From Flavobacterium flabelliforme (GTDB lineage: Bacteria; Bacteroidota; Bacteroidia; Flavobacteriales; Flavobacteriaceae): a stretch of 64,000 nt of DNA. A program made the position numbers and the translations under genes. Positions 24,221 to 33,891 of the stretch are shown here, piece by piece. The notes under the pieces are model-generated. The model was not told where the DNA came from and searched no databases. It saw only the letters and a list, made by a program, of their open reading frames with translations. The stretch covers positions 744,001 to 808,000 of the forward strand of contig NZ_JAGFBU010000001.1 of the NCBI RefSeq assembly GCF_017948675.1, read 5' to 3'. Position 1 is the stretch's first letter. Each line of letters opens with the position of its first letter.

Positions 24221-24688
24221 TTAAAGTTTCATTTTTGCCGCAAACTCATGTTTCTTTACCACATAAGTAACTGATAATGTATCGTGCCAACCTCTTCCAT
24301 TATCATTAAGAAAAGTAAAAGCTTCAAATGCAATCATTCGAACTAAAGTTCTAATAATTACACTTTTCATATTCGGTTTATTGCCGTTATGCTTTACGAC
24401 TAAAGTTTTGGTAAAATATTTACCAAATGTTCTGGATAAATACATTTCCATTATAGCGTAATAAAAGAATAAAACTACCAGACCAAAAATGATATTTTCA
24501 ATTAGAGTTAGGGATATTATCCACTCAGAAAGTTTAAAATTACCAGTTAGTTCTCCCAGTATATTTATGGCTGCACCAATTCCCATTGTAAGTAAGTAAA
24601 CAATAAACAAATCGATTATACAGTTTAAAAATCGTTGTCCTTTAGAAGCTAAAAGATCTTCAGTAATCATAAATTCTTTAGTTTCCAT
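24221..24688 (-). CDS. RDD-family membrane protein
   Basis: The 155-residue protein has the RDD pattern: an Arg-Phe-Leu-Asn segment before helix 1 with an Asp in it (GQRFLNCIIDLFIVY), a second helix pair, and TFGKYFTKTLVVKHNG, where the GKYxTKTxVV motif is typical. The last part contains a RTLVRMIAFEAFTFL helix and ends WHDTLSVTYVVK. RDD proteins are poorly characterised; some act in ion or small-molecule transport. The gene stands alone with its own terminator. Confidence 0.9.
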   Translation of the reverse strand: METKEFMITEDLLASKGQRFLNCIIDLFIVYLLTMGIGAAINILGELTGNFKLSEWIISLTLIENIIFGLVVLFFYYAIMEMYLSRTFGKYFTKTLVVKHNGNKPNMKSVIIRTLVRMIAFEAFTFLNDNGRGWHDTLSVTYVVKKHEFAAKMKL

Positions 24689-24859
24689 TTTTGTTTTTTT
24701 TTAGGAGAGTAGATTTTATAGGATGCTACATTTCTCAAATATAGCGAATTAATGTGGCTTTACTATGAATATTGACAGACAATACTAGCCAACGGTAGTG
24801 AAAATTCAGATTTATTTACAAAAGAAGATTATAAAATCAAAGGAGCAAAACCGAGCTGC

Positions 24860-25207
24860 TTAATTATTCGTTTTTTCAAATAATCTCATTTTATTTAAAA
24901 TACTATAATTTTCATTCGAACCAAAAAATTCAAGAAAAGCATTTCTATCTTCAAGAAAATTATCTCTACATATATTTTTAGTATGATCAATATAGGTCTT
25001 TGCTTTTACTATACAGTGTTTTTGCAAAACATTCATTAAAAGACTATCTGCAATGAACAAGCGATTGAATTCGATACAAAAGGCTAAGAAAAAATCCTCG
25101 ATCACACTGGCTTGTTTCGAATTTATAACCAAATCATTGGTACACGTAGAATATATTAAACGTAAAATATTCGTGCTAACTTTTTTAGTATATTGAATTG
25201 CTTTCAT
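24860..25207 (-). CDS. Hypothetical protein
   Basis: From the ATG at 25207 the product is about 115 residues, mostly helical, with several cysteines (for example IYSTCTND, FCIEFNR, KHCIVK, ICRDNF). An upstream ATG at 25231 would add eight residues. I recognise no family. It has no signal peptide or membrane helix and stands alone in a gene-poor stretch with decayed genes further on. It could be a real accessory gene or a chance frame; the length and the absence of a competing frame make a real gene more likely than not. I see nothing in the 320 bases between it and the next gene. Confidence 0.5.
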   Translation of the reverse strand: MKAIQYTKKVSTNILRLIYSTCTNDLVINSKQASVIEDFFLAFCIEFNRLFIADSLLMNVLQKHCIVKAKTYIDHTKNICRDNFLEDRNAFLEFFGSNENYSILNKMRLFEKTNN

Positions 25208-25529
25208 AATCACATTCTTTTGATAATACAAATATATCTCAGGTTGAGAACTTTATCTTTATACTATTTTAAGATAGATTTATGAAATTCTCACTCTTAT
25301 CGAATGCTTTAGACTTTTTTAAATCAAAAAATTACTTTTGCTTTTTAACACCAAATAAATTGGAACTTTAATAATAACGAAAGAAATAAAGCTTATTCAC
25401 AAATAGAAAAGGCAATTATTTTGAATAGAAATAAAGTTTTGATTCCATAAAAAGATACATTTGAATTTTATATAAAGTTCTAAAACCTATTATTTGCCCT
25501 TTTTTCAAAGTAACGTATTGAAGTAAAAA

Positions 25530-26228
25530 ATGAAAAACACTCTTATTGTAGTATTCTTACTGATTTTTAGTGTGCAACAAATTAAATCACAGACTGTTTT
25601 AATTCATAAGACAAAGCAACCCATAGTTATTGATGGTGATTTATCCGACTGGCATTCTCCTTTTTCGCAGCCATTTGTTATTCATAACTCTGAAGAAAAA
25701 GCAACAGAAACAACCGTTGCGTCTCTCTCTTGGGATAATAATTTTTTATATATCGCTTACAATAGTATCGATTCTGAAATTGTAGGCAAAGCAAGGAAGC
25801 AAGATTCTCCTCTCTTTGAAACTGATGATGTAGTAGAGATTTTTATTAGTCCAGATGCAGAAGTTAAAAATTACATTGAAATTGGCGTAAATGCTTTCAG
25901 CAGTAATTACGATCTGCTTATTCGATGCATTGGAAGTGACTGCGCCAAACGAAAATCTGATTTATCAATTAGTGTAAAAGGATTGCAAACAGCTTCAAAA
26001 ATTACCGATTCTGGATATAGCGTCGAAATTGCTGTTCCGTTTTCGAGTTTAAACGAAATTTCAAACGGCAATTTTAATACACCAAAAATTGGAACCATTT
26101 GGAAAGGAAATTTATTCCGAATTGACTTCGGACAAACTAAAGAATACCAATCCTTAAAACCGTATCAAAGCAAAAAACATGGTTTTCATCAAACAGCAGA
26201 GTTCGCAGAATTACAATTTGTGAAGTGA
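25530..26228 (+). CDS. Secreted CBM9/DOMON-like domain protein
   Basis: The 232-residue protein has a signal peptide (1-20, ending IKSQ) and then a single family 9 carbohydrate-binding-like domain. Diagnostic features are IVIDGDLSDW (about 32-41), an LYIAYNSIDSEIVGKARKQD strand pair, TDDVVEIFISPD (about 96-107) and YSVEIAVPFSSL. Such domains often bind sugars or haem at the cell surface, usually attached to enzymes; here the domain is alone. There are no neighbouring carbohydrate genes, so the ligand is unknown. Confidence 0.85.
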   Translation: MKNTLIVVFLLIFSVQQIKSQTVLIHKTKQPIVIDGDLSDWHSPFSQPFVIHNSEEKATETTVASLSWDNNFLYIAYNSIDSEIVGKARKQDSPLFETDDVVEIFISPDAEVKNYIEIGVNAFSSNYDLLIRCIGSDCAKRKSDLSISVKGLQTASKITDSGYSVEIAVPFSSLNEISNGNFNTPKIGTIWKGNLFRIDFGQTKEYQSLKPYQSKKHGFHQTAEFAELQFVK

Positions 26229-26317
26229 AACGTTCTAATGTATGATTGTAGGCAAAACTGGGATGCTTTCGCTAAATAAGACCAGATTAAGGATAATAAT
26301 TATGTGATTTTATCTAT

Positions 26318-26421
26318 TTGTCATTCCGACGAAGGAGAACTCGAGGATTTAACCGAACAGGCGAAGCAATCTCAAGAAATTAGAGCAACAAACAAAGATT
26401 CTTCCTTCGTCAGAATGACAA
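26318..26421. repeat. Dispersed inverted-repeat element
   Basis: Arms of about 21 bases, TTGTCATTCCGACGAAGGAG at the left and CTTCCTTCGTCAGAATGACA at the right, pair with few mismatches around an 60-base middle. This form of intergenic repeat is widespread in Bacteroidota genomes. It sits in a 670-base gap that otherwise holds only decayed genes. Confidence 0.75.
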
Positions 26422-26472
26422 CGTTGGAGAGTTAAAAACTTAATTAAATGGCATTGATCTCATGCGAGTAAA

Positions 26473-26682
26473 TCATTCATTTATGTAATAATCAATATGT
26501 TTTCTCACATCTTGCCAAGTAAAATATTCAGCTCTACCTTCCTCGACTTTTTGCAATCGAAAATCTAATTCAGATTTGAGTTCCGATGAAAGCCAATGTC
26601 TTTTTTAGAAATACTATCCCATAACTGCTCAACTAAAACAATTTTCTTAGCAGTACTTATTTTAAGAATCTTTGATTTCCAT
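26473..26682 (-). pseudogene. Frameshifted antitoxin (addiction-module component family)
   Basis: Two frames on the minus strand each match part of one small antitoxin. One reads ISTAKKIVLVEQLWDSISKKDIG, the typical N-terminal half with the LWDSI motif. The other reads SSELKSELDFRLQKVEEG followed by a YFTWQDVRKHI tail ending at the stop near 26473. A shift near 26600 separates them, and the ATG at 26682 is also out of frame with the first part. No toxin gene follows. The gene is dead. Confidence 0.65.
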
Positions 26683-26684
26683 TT

Positions 26685-26839
26685 TATAAAATTTCAAAAA
26701 ATAAATTCATAATAGCCTTATTAAACTATCCTTTATTTGCAATATTAGATTCAAATCATCGCTTCATTTCTTCATTAGTAGATGTATTACCATTAGTAAT
26801 ATCTGTCAGTACTTTTTGAATAAGTATTTCTTGTCCTAT
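26685..26839 (-). pseudogene. Possible decayed open reading frame upstream of the dead antitoxin
   Basis: One minus-strand frame reads about 50 codons of plausible protein interrupted by an in-frame TGA (26758-26756) and a TAG, both one base from a Trp codon: EILIQKVLTDITNG ... EEMKR*FESNIANKG*FNKAIMNLFF. It ends right before the antitoxin start. I do not recognise a family; it may be chance. Confidence 0.25.
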
Positions 26840-26898
26840 TTTATTTTACATAAAAAAGTCTACATAAAAGTAACAGTAAAGCTTTTTAGCACCTACGA

Positions 26899-27645
26899 TT
26901 ATTCACTAACTTCAACTAAATTAATATCGATTTGAATTCCGTTCATTAAGGTATATTCTAATTTAACGAAACCATATTTATCGTTATAAAAAGCTACCAG
27001 TTTACCTTCGCCGATATTGGATTTTGCAGTTGAATTAATTTTATAACAATCTAAACTTCCAAGACTAGTTTTGATTGCTTCTTTCCCAACAATTACATAA
27101 GTGTAATCTAAAAGAAGTCTACCTTTCCATTCTCCCCATTGTTTGTTTGACCAATGATCGCCAATGCTCATCTTGTCAGTCCAAGTGTAACCAACAGGCT
27201 TATTTAATTTAATATAAGGAAAGGGGCAGGTTTCTAATGCATTTAAAAATCCGATTCTGGGAGGATGAATCCAAACATTCTCTTTATTTTCGACTACTCC
27301 AGTTGAACTAAAAAATTTAGGATTGGGTTCAAAATTATAGCGGATTTCAGTTTGATTTTTGTTTGTCCGTTGAAACATCTTTGGTTTTATAACGGACATT
27401 TTAATAGCATCAATTTTATTTTTATCCACTTCATTAGTAGTTAAACTGTCTTCTGTGTTATTGACGAGAAAATATTTGTTTTCATTCTTTTGAATAGAAT
27501 AGGAATACATAAATGTTTTGCCAATTTGATAAATAACATTGTTCTTATCTACTTTGCTTTTTTCCATTTTAACTCCATCATATTGCTGCGCCATGCAAAG
27601 ATTAGAAATTACTAACCCTATTATAAGTAGTTTGTTTATTTTCAT
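26899..27645 (-). CDS. Secreted hypothetical protein
   Basis: The 248-residue protein has a signal peptide (1-19, ending CMAQ). The C-terminal half has a pattern seen in DUF3108-like and similar periplasmic beta-rich proteins: a YVIVGKEAIKTSLGSLDCYKI stretch followed by AFYNDKYGFVKLEYTLMNG. Exact family membership cannot be confirmed by eye. It is flanked by decayed genes on one side and a terminator on the other and appears to be a single-gene unit. The location outside the cytoplasm is well supported; the function is unknown. Confidence 0.7.
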   Translation of the reverse strand: MKINKLLIIGLVISNLCMAQQYDGVKMEKSKVDKNNVIYQIGKTFMYSYSIQKNENKYFLVNNTEDSLTTNEVDKNKIDAIKMSVIKPKMFQRTNKNQTEIRYNFEPNPKFFSSTGVVENKENVWIHPPRIGFLNALETCPFPYIKLNKPVGYTWTDKMSIGDHWSNKQWGEWKGRLLLDYTYVIVGKEAIKTSLGSLDCYKINSTAKSNIGEGKLVAFYNDKYGFVKLEYTLMNGIQIDINLVEVSE

Positions 27646-27718
27646 TTGAGAGGTTTTGAAAAAGATGCGGAGTAAAGTTAAGTGAATTCTTTAATTATTA
27701 CTACAAATGTTACAAAGC

Positions 27719-27750
27719 AAAAAGAAAGTCTTTTAGGGACTTTCTTTTTG
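27719..27750 (-). terminator. Terminator of the 299-residue unknown gene
   Basis: AAAAAGAAAGTC and GACTTTCTTTTT pair perfectly around a 7-base loop. On the minus strand it lies about 80 bases after the stop at 27831; T runs exist on both strands. Confidence 0.8.
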
Positions 27751-27830
27751 CATTATAATATTTGTATTTTTAAAGACAAGTAGAACTCGTGGCCCTACAG
27801 AGAAATCATAAACTCGTTTAAACATTTCTA

Positions 27831-28730
27831 CTAAGCAGCAGAGTTTATTAATTCTAAACAAACTTTTATTAATGATTCGTAAGTAGCTTCGCCATCTACA
27901 AAATCCACCATTGTAGTCACATTTACATTGGCGCGGATTTTTTCTCTGTCACGAATATAAAAAGTTTTTGAAGATCCATTATAATTTATCAGAAATGCTA
28001 TCTCATCGAACTCACCATAATTCATGAAAGAAATTTTACTTTCTTGAGAGAAATTATCAAATAGTTTTATTAAAATATTCTTCACCGCTTCATTATCTGA
28101 GTTTCTGTTCAATTTTACAACTCTGTCTTCTCTGCCTACACTCATATACATTGATTCGAAAGTAGATTTTGTTTCAGCTCCAATCAATCGAAACTCTTTT
28201 AATTTTCCAAATTTCAGATAGTTACTAATTAGATATCTGGCAGGTGCTTGCTTCAAATCTAACGAATAATTAGAGACACCTTTAGATCTCATGAAAGAAT
28301 TAAACGTTCTTTCAAAAACTAATTTCACACCATGATTTTCTTTTTTCTGAAAAATAAAGAATCCGTACTTTGAATTTTTCGGAACATGTATAAGATAAAA
28401 AAAATCTTTACTAAACAAATCCGCTTTCAAAATATCATACTTTATAGTAGAGGTTTTCCTGTCTTGTATTTTTCCATATTCACCCGTATATGCAGATGCA
28501 ATGTAGCCTGATATAATTCTACTGGAGTAGTCTTTACTCTGCCTATTAGATAAACAAAATGTTCGGTATTTGCCTTGACCATCAATATATCCCTGTGCAT
28601 TCATATGGATATGACTACAGTAGTTATCCATCGTTTCTAACAAATCTTCTTCTTCATTGTAAAAACTCAATACTTGTTGTTCATTTGCTCTATTATTAAG
28701 AGTAAATCTGTAAACTGTTAGGTTTGTCAT
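27831..28730 (-). CDS. Unknown cytosolic protein, possible accessory gene
   Basis: The 299-residue protein has no signal peptide or membrane helix and I recognise no family. It opens NLTVYRFTLNNRANEQQVLSF and has a middle part with FYLIHVPKNSKYGFFIFQKK and VKLVFERTFNSFM, suggesting alternating strands, then FGKLKEFRLIGAET and an acidic C-terminal part. It is a single gene with its own terminator between a region of decayed genes and the ribonucleotide reductase genes. This setting, and the lack of housekeeping kin, fits an accessory or defence-type gene, but that is only a guess from position. Confidence 0.75.
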   Translation of the reverse strand: MTNLTVYRFTLNNRANEQQVLSFYNEEEDLLETMDNYCSHIHMNAQGYIDGQGKYRTFCLSNRQSKDYSSRIISGYIASAYTGEYGKIQDRKTSTIKYDILKADLFSKDFFYLIHVPKNSKYGFFIFQKKENHGVKLVFERTFNSFMRSKGVSNYSLDLKQAPARYLISNYLKFGKLKEFRLIGAETKSTFESMYMSVGREDRVVKLNRNSDNEAVKNILIKLFDNFSQESKISFMNYGEFDEIAFLINYNGSSKTFYIRDREKIRANVNVTTMVDFVDGEATYESLIKVCLELINSAA

Positions 28731-28843
28731 AATCTTCTTATTGTAAAAGTTATAATTTTTTTTTGTTAATAAATTTCAACACCATTAACCACAACTCATG
28801 ACAAGTTTTTTTAGTGGAAAAAAGGTCTTAATAAAAAAATAAC

Positions 28844-28875
28844 TTTGGAAAGAAGATTCAATTTATATACTTTTG
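28844..28875 (+). promoter_or_regulatory. Promoter in front of the candidate small RNA
   Basis: TTTG at 28844-28847 and TACTTTTG (exact TAnnTTTG) at 28868-28875 are separated by 20 bases, the spacing expected for the Bacteroidota housekeeping sigma factor. No protein-coding gene follows on this strand. Confidence 0.6.
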
Positions 28876-28879
28876 AAGT

Positions 28880-28997
28880 ATAAAAAAAGTAGGTGAGGTA
28901 ACCTCATCATCTTAATAACTTAATTTTTTAAAAGCTTGCCGGCCGTTTTAATTTTAAGTTTCCAAGTTAGGGATTTCGAAAGATTTCCCTTTTTTTA
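28880..28997 (+). ncRNA. Candidate structured small RNA
   Basis: A 118-base stretch between a good promoter and an intrinsic terminator contains three stems. The first is TGAGG-TAA-CCTCA (28894-28906). The second pairs AACTTAA with TTAAGTT and TTAAAA with TTTTAA around a GCTTGCCGGCCG loop (28917-28960). The third is GGGATTTC-GAAA-GATTTCCC (28970-28989) with two internal mismatches, followed by seven T residues. No open frame fits. It is convergent with nrdA. I cannot name a family; it lacks the conserved loop of SRP RNA. Confidence 0.5.
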
Positions 28998-29045
28998 TGC
29001 GTTTGATTTTCTTTACCTCGGCAAATAGATTTAAGTTATTCTTAT

Positions 29046-29073
29046 AAAAGGCTTCAATTAAGAAGCCTTTTTC
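29046..29073 (-). terminator. nrdA terminator
   Basis: AAAAGGCTTC and GAAGCCTTTT arms with a 6-base loop lie 16 bases after the nrdA stop; T residues follow on both strands. Confidence 0.85.
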
Positions 29074-29088
29074 ATTTTAATATACAAT

Positions 29089-31503
29089 TTACGATCCACA
29101 CATTTCGCAATCGTCTGGATCAGAATTTCTGGCCATTTCGATCATGGTTCTGTATTCTTCAGAACTCATTTCTACTTGAGCAGCAGGAACTGCTACTTGT
29201 ATCGGTTTAGCTTCTACTTCAATTGGTTCTGCTTTTTTATCATTATTTAATGTAAATTTAATCGCATCAACAGCTGCTTTTGTTCTTAAATAATACATTC
29301 CTGTTTTTAATCCAGATTGCCAAGCATAGAAATGCATCGAAGTCAATTTAGAGTAATTGGCGTTTTGCATAAACAAGTTCAATGATTGTGATTGATCTAC
29401 AAAATACCCACGTTGACGTGACATATCAATAATATCTTTCATTGACATTTCCCAAACTGTTTTGTACAATTCTTTCAAATCTTGCGGAATATTCAAATCT
29501 TGAACCGATCCGTTATTACGCATTAATTCTTGTTTCAAGGTTTCGTTCCATAAGCCACGCTCTACTAAATCATGCAATAAATGCTTATTTACCACGATAA
29601 ACTCTCCTGAAAGCACTCTTCGTGTATATACGTTAGAAGTATAAGGCTCAAATGCTTCGTTGTTACCCAAGATTTGAGACGTTGAAGCGGTTGGCATCGG
29701 CGCTACTAATAACGAGTTACGCACACCGTGTTCCATCACTTCTTTTCTTAAAGAAGCCCAATCCCAGCGACCTGACAAATCCTCATCTTTCATTCCCCAC
29801 ATATTGTACTGGAATTCTCCTTGAGACATTGGCGATCCTGCGAAAGTAGAATACGGTCCTTCTTCTTTTGCCATTTCCATAGAAGCGGTTACAGCAGCAA
29901 AATAAAGGGTTTCAAATATTTCTTGATTTAGCTTTTTAGCTTCGTCAGAGGTAAAAGGCAAACGCAACATAATAAATGCATCTGCTAATCCTTGTACTCC
30001 AAGACCAATAGGTCTGTGGCGTTTATTAGAATTTTCTCCTTCAATTACAGGATAATAATTTCTATCAATTACTTTGTTTAAGTTTCTTGTTACGCGTTTC
30101 GTCACCGTGTACAACATGTCGTGGTCGAATTTCTTACCATCCACAAACATTGGTAACGAAAGAGACGCTAGGTTACAAACTGCGATTTCATCTTTAGAAG
30201 TAAACTCCATAATCTCTGTACACAAATTCGATGAACGAATAGTACCTAAATTTTTCTGGTTTGATTTTCTGTTGACTGCATCTTTATACAACATGTATGG
30301 CGTTCCAGTTTCGATTTGCGATTCTAGAATTTTCTCCCACAATTCATGCGCTTTAATGGTTTTTCTACCTTTACCCGCTTTTTCATAACCGATGTACATG
30401 GCTTCAAATTCGTCACCATAAACATCATACAAACCTGGACATTCGTTAGGACACATCAACGTCCAGTAACTATCTTCTTGCACACGTTTCATGAATAAAT
30501 CAGAAGTCCACATCGCAAAGAACAAATCTCTAGCACGCATTTCTTCTTTTCCAGTATTCTTTTTCAAATCTAGAAATTCGAAGATATCAGCATGCCAAGT
30601 TTCGATGTAAATCGCAAAACTACCTTTACGTTTTCCACCACCTTGATCTACATATCTTGCCGTGTCATTAAAAACTCTCAACATAGGAACAATCCCGTTT
30701 GAAGTTCCATTGGTTCCACGAATGTAAGATCCAGTTGCACGAACGTTGTGAATAGACAAACCAACTCCACCTGCTGATTGCGAGATTTTAGCGGTTTGTT
30801 TCAATGTATCGTAAATTCCGTCAATACTATCATCTTGCATCGCTAATAGAAAGCAAGAAGACATTTGCGGTTTTGGAGTTCCTGCGTTGAATAACGTTGG
30901 TGTAGCGTGTGTGAAGAATTTTTTAGACATTAAGTCATAAGTTTCAATCACTGAATCTAAATCACCTAAGTGAATTCCAACCGATACACGCATCAACATA
31001 TGTTGCGGACGCTCTACAATTTTACCGTTTATTTTAAGCAAATACGAACGCTCTAGTGTTTTAAAACCAAAATAATCGTAGTTGAAATCTCTATTGTATA
31101 TAATATGCGAATCTAAAAATTCCGCATTGTCCATAATCACTTTATGCACTTCCTCTGATAATAAAGGAGCTTCTTGACCATTTCTTGGATTCACATAATG
31201 AAACATATCGTTCATAGTTTCCGAGAAAGCTTTTTTGGTATTCGAATGCAAATTTGAAATCGCGATTCTCGCAGCTAATTGTGCATAATCCGGATGCGCA
31301 ATCGTCATCGAAGCCGCAGTTTCGGCAGCTAAATTATCTAATTCTGACGTAGAAACTCCGTCATAAAGTCCTTCAATCACTCGCATAGCTACTTTTACAG
31401 CATCTACCAAATCATTCAAACCATAGCATAGTTTTTTAATTCTATCTGTGATTTTGTCAAACATTACAGGCTCTTTGCGACCGTCTCTTTTTACTACGTA
31501 CAT
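29089..31503 (-). CDS. nrdA: Ribonucleoside-diphosphate reductase, alpha subunit (class I)
   Basis: The 804-residue protein has an N-terminal ATP-cone (about 1-90, [20 protein letters not shown]), the active-site cysteine block [21 protein letters not shown], the NLCTEIMEF and CNLASLSLP segments, and a C-terminal redox pair in CEMCGS that reloads the active site. It reduces ribonucleoside diphosphates to deoxy forms together with the NrdB radical subunit encoded upstream. The presence of the cone suggests allosteric dATP/ATP control of overall activity. The gap to nrdB is 308 bases and is filled with dispersed repeats, unusually wide for this pair. Confidence 0.99.
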   Translation of the reverse strand: MYVVKRDGRKEPVMFDKITDRIKKLCYGLNDLVDAVKVAMRVIEGLYDGVSTSELDNLAAETAASMTIAHPDYAQLAARIAISNLHSNTKKAFSETMNDMFHYVNPRNGQEAPLLSEEVHKVIMDNAEFLDSHIIYNRDFNYDYFGFKTLERSYLLKINGKIVERPQHMLMRVSVGIHLGDLDSVIETYDLMSKKFFTHATPTLFNAGTPKPQMSSCFLLAMQDDSIDGIYDTLKQTAKISQSAGGVGLSIHNVRATGSYIRGTNGTSNGIVPMLRVFNDTARYVDQGGGKRKGSFAIYIETWHADIFEFLDLKKNTGKEEMRARDLFFAMWTSDLFMKRVQEDSYWTLMCPNECPGLYDVYGDEFEAMYIGYEKAGKGRKTIKAHELWEKILESQIETGTPYMLYKDAVNRKSNQKNLGTIRSSNLCTEIMEFTSKDEIAVCNLASLSLPMFVDGKKFDHDMLYTVTKRVTRNLNKVIDRNYYPVIEGENSNKRHRPIGLGVQGLADAFIMLRLPFTSDEAKKLNQEIFETLYFAAVTASMEMAKEEGPYSTFAGSPMSQGEFQYNMWGMKDEDLSGRWDWASLRKEVMEHGVRNSLLVAPMPTASTSQILGNNEAFEPYTSNVYTRRVLSGEFIVVNKHLLHDLVERGLWNETLKQELMRNNGSVQDLNIPQDLKELYKTVWEMSMKDIIDMSRQRGYFVDQSQSLNLFMQNANYSKLTSMHFYAWQSGLKTGMYYLRTKAAVDAIKFTLNNDKKAEPIEVEAKPIQVAVPAAQVEMSSEEYRTMIEMARNSDPDDCEMCGS

Positions 31504-31570
31504 AATTTTTTTGTTTTTTTTAAAACAACAAATCCCTTTGCTGTTTTTAGTTATTTGTTAATCTGATTTT

Positions 31571-31806
31571 GCCACGAAGGCGCTAAGGCACAAAGTTTAT
31601 TTATGCTTTATGTTTATCTTTTTGTCATAGAGACAAGAAGTTATTTCTACTTGGATTGACTTATTTTTTGGCCACAAAGACACCAAGGCACAAAGATTCT
31701 TTATGCTTGAGTAACCTTTTTAGATCGCTACATCACCAAAAAAATAATGAAATTTTCACTTAAAACTAAACCTTACTTTTCTTTGCGGCTTAGCGTCTTT
31801 GTGGCT
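31571..31806. repeat. Dispersed palindromic repeats between nrdB and nrdA
   Basis: Related to the 11.75-12.2 kb array: GCCACGAAGGCGCTAAGGCA at 31571, GGCCACAAAGACACCAAGGC near 31670, and a right arm CTTTGCGGCTTAGCGTCTTT near 31780-31800 that pairs with the second left arm. They fill the 308-base gap; no gene is seen. Stems may affect passage of transcription from nrdB to nrdA. Confidence 0.85.
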
Positions 31807-31811
31807 CAATA

Positions 31812-32789
31812 CTAAAAGTCAGCGTCAAAAGATATTTTTTGAGCATCAACATCAGTGTTCATCACACCCGATTTTTGATATTCAGCTACTTTCTTTTCAA
31901 AGAAGTTTGTTTTTCCTTGAAGCGAAATCATGTCCATAAAATCAAATGGGTTTGAAGTATTGTACTCTCTATCACAACCAAGTTCCACTAATAATCTATC
32001 AGCAACAAACTCTAAATATTGAGTCATCAATACTGCATTCATTCCTATTAAACTTGCAGGAAGTGATTCTGTGATAAATTCTCTTTCAATATTCAAAGCG
32101 TCAACGATGATGCTTCTAATTCTTTCTTTTGGAACTTTATTAATTAAGTGGTGGTTGTGCAAATGCACTGCAAAGTCACAGTGAACACCTTCGTCACGAG
32201 AAATTAATTCGTTAGAGAATGTCAAACCTGGCATCAATCCACGTTTTTTCAACCAGAAAATAGAACAGAATGCTCCTGAGAAGAAAATTCCTTCTACGGC
32301 TGCAAATGCAATCAATCTTTCAGCAAAAGAATCGGACTCAATCCATTTTAATGCCCAGTCTGCTTTTTTCTTAATCGCAGGAAAAACTTCTAAAGCATTA
32401 AATAAATCATCTTTCTCCGCTTCATCTTTCACGTAAGTGTCAATCAACAAAGAATAGGTTTCACTATGGATATTCTCCATCATGATCTGAAAACCATAGA
32501 AAAATTTAGCCTCAGCATATTGCACTTCATTTACAAAGTTTTCTGCTAAATTCTCATTTACAATTCCATCAGAAGCAGCAAAAAATGCAAGAATATGCTT
32601 AATGAAATACCTTTCATCATCATTCAACTTATTATTCCAGTCGTTTAAATCCTGAGATAAATCAATTTCTTCTGCCGTCCAAAAACTAGCTTCCATTGAT
32701 TTATAAAACTCCCATATATCATGATGTTTGATAGGAAAAATTACGAAACGATTTTTATTTTGTTGTAAAATTGGCTCTAGTTGTGTCAT
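31812..32789 (-). CDS. nrdB: Ribonucleoside-diphosphate reductase, beta subunit (class I)
   Basis: The 325-residue protein is a ferritin-like di-iron subunit. The E-x-x-H-x-x-x-Y pattern (ENIHSETY) provides iron ligands and the tyrosine that would carry the stable radical, as in class Ia enzymes. Further ligands lie in [12 protein letters not shown] and [15 protein letters not shown]. It generates the radical used by NrdA. It lies upstream of nrdA on the same strand. A perfect DnaA-box sequence occurs about 95 bases upstream of its start. Confidence 0.98.
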   Translation of the reverse strand: MTQLEPILQQNKNRFVIFPIKHHDIWEFYKSMEASFWTAEEIDLSQDLNDWNNKLNDDERYFIKHILAFFAASDGIVNENLAENFVNEVQYAEAKFFYGFQIMMENIHSETYSLLIDTYVKDEAEKDDLFNALEVFPAIKKKADWALKWIESDSFAERLIAFAAVEGIFFSGAFCSIFWLKKRGLMPGLTFSNELISRDEGVHCDFAVHLHNHHLINKVPKERIRSIIVDALNIEREFITESLPASLIGMNAVLMTQYLEFVADRLLVELGCDREYNTSNPFDFMDMISLQGKTNFFEKKVAEYQKSGVMNTDVDAQKISFDADF

Positions 32790-32883
32790 TGTATGGATTT
32801 ATTTTTTTTATGCGTTTAATGAATTTTGTAGCTTTTTGAGCTTTACAAAGGTTGTGAAATATTGCGGTAATAAAAAGCCAAAC

Positions 32884-32892
32884 TTATCCACA
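32884..32892 (+). promoter_or_regulatory. Perfect DnaA-box sequence upstream of nrdB
   Basis: TTATCCACA matches the bacterial DnaA box exactly and lies about 95 bases upstream of the nrdB start, where DnaA controls nrd genes in some bacteria. A single 9-base match is expected by chance roughly once in two windows of this size, so the position matters more than the match. Confidence 0.3.
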
Positions 32893-33045
32893 ATCTCCCC
32901 TAGTTTTTAACAAAGGAAAGAAATAGATGTGATTTTACGATTTATTACAAAATACTGTAATACAGCGAATTACAAACGTTAAGAAACGCTAAAGCACCGT
33001 AAAACATAGGGTTTAGTAAACAAAATAATAAGGTAAAGTTTATTT

Positions 33046-33618
33046 TTATTTTTGGTTTTTTAAGTCTTGTGCTACTTGCTCTAATTCCATATACCAGTCT
33101 TCACCGAATTTTCGAATTAAGGCCTCTTTGACAAACTTATAAACAGGAACTTCTAATTCCTGACCTAAAGAACAAGCGGGATCACAAATGTCCCATTTAT
33201 CATAATTAACTGCGGCAAATTCCGTAAAATCTTTCACTCGAACAGGATACAAGTGACAAGACACCGGTTTTTTCCAATCGATAATTCCTTGGTTGTAGGC
33301 TTGCTCGATACCACATAGCGCAGTTTTACCATCAAACATTACATAAGCACAATCTTTACCGTCAATTAGTGGAGTTTCAAGTTCACCATCTACACCAGTA
33401 ACCCAAGTTCCTTGCGCTTCGATAGCATCAATTCCTGCTTTACGCAAAAATGGTTTCACTTTAGGATAAATGGTTTCTAAAATCTTTGTTTCCTCTAAGC
33501 TTAAAGGGGCTCCAGCATCACCGTCAACACAGCAAGCGCCTTTACAAGCGGTTAAATTACAAACAAAATCTTTTTCGAGTAAATCCTCTGAAACTATGGT
33601 TTTTCCTAATTGAAACAT
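33046..33618 (-). CDS. DUF3109 family cysteine-rich protein
   Basis: The 190-residue protein has a conserved cysteine motif CNLTACKGACCVDGDAG (about 20-36) and further cysteines in DCAYVMFDGKTALCG, SCHLYPVRV and CDPACSLG, which is the DUF3109 pattern. The arrangement is like YkgJ-type proteins thought to bind a metal or an iron-sulphur cluster. Its role is unknown. It is a single gene between the nrd genes and the MarC gene. Confidence 0.93.
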   Translation of the reverse strand: MFQLGKTIVSEDLLEKDFVCNLTACKGACCVDGDAGAPLSLEETKILETIYPKVKPFLRKAGIDAIEAQGTWVTGVDGELETPLIDGKDCAYVMFDGKTALCGIEQAYNQGIIDWKKPVSCHLYPVRVKDFTEFAAVNYDKWDICDPACSLGQELEVPVYKFVKEALIRKFGEDWYMELEQVAQDLKNQK

Positions 33619-33891
33619 TATTCTGTAGTGCTTATATAATTAACCGCAAAGGTAATTAAGAATCCCATAACTTAAGGTTTAAAAAACAACTTTAACAAGA
33701 CCAACTTGCCTAGACTCCTAAAAAATTTAATTCGCAAATTTTATCATAAAACTTTAATTTTAGTCTCTTTGCAACCAATAATTCCCCTTTAAAAATGGAT
33801 TCAAATTATTTGTAAAAAAATAATTAACGAGTTAAAAAATTCTAAACAAGCAAAATTTTACAAATAGAGTGGTTGTTGCTACTGATATTAA
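33619..33891. other. Intergenic, no gene seen
   Basis: Between the divergent DUF3109 and MarC genes there is AT-rich DNA with no credible frame, repeat or hairpin that I can support. The MarC promoter follows at its right end. Confidence 0.6.

Noticed and set aside
25261..25370. Possible 29-codon open frame starting near 25281
   Set aside because: Too short, without a recognisable motif; not supportable as a gene.
28880..28997. SRP (4.5S-type) RNA as the identity of the candidate small RNA
   Set aside because: The conserved GGAAGCAGCC-type loop of SRP RNA is absent and the arrangement of stems differs.
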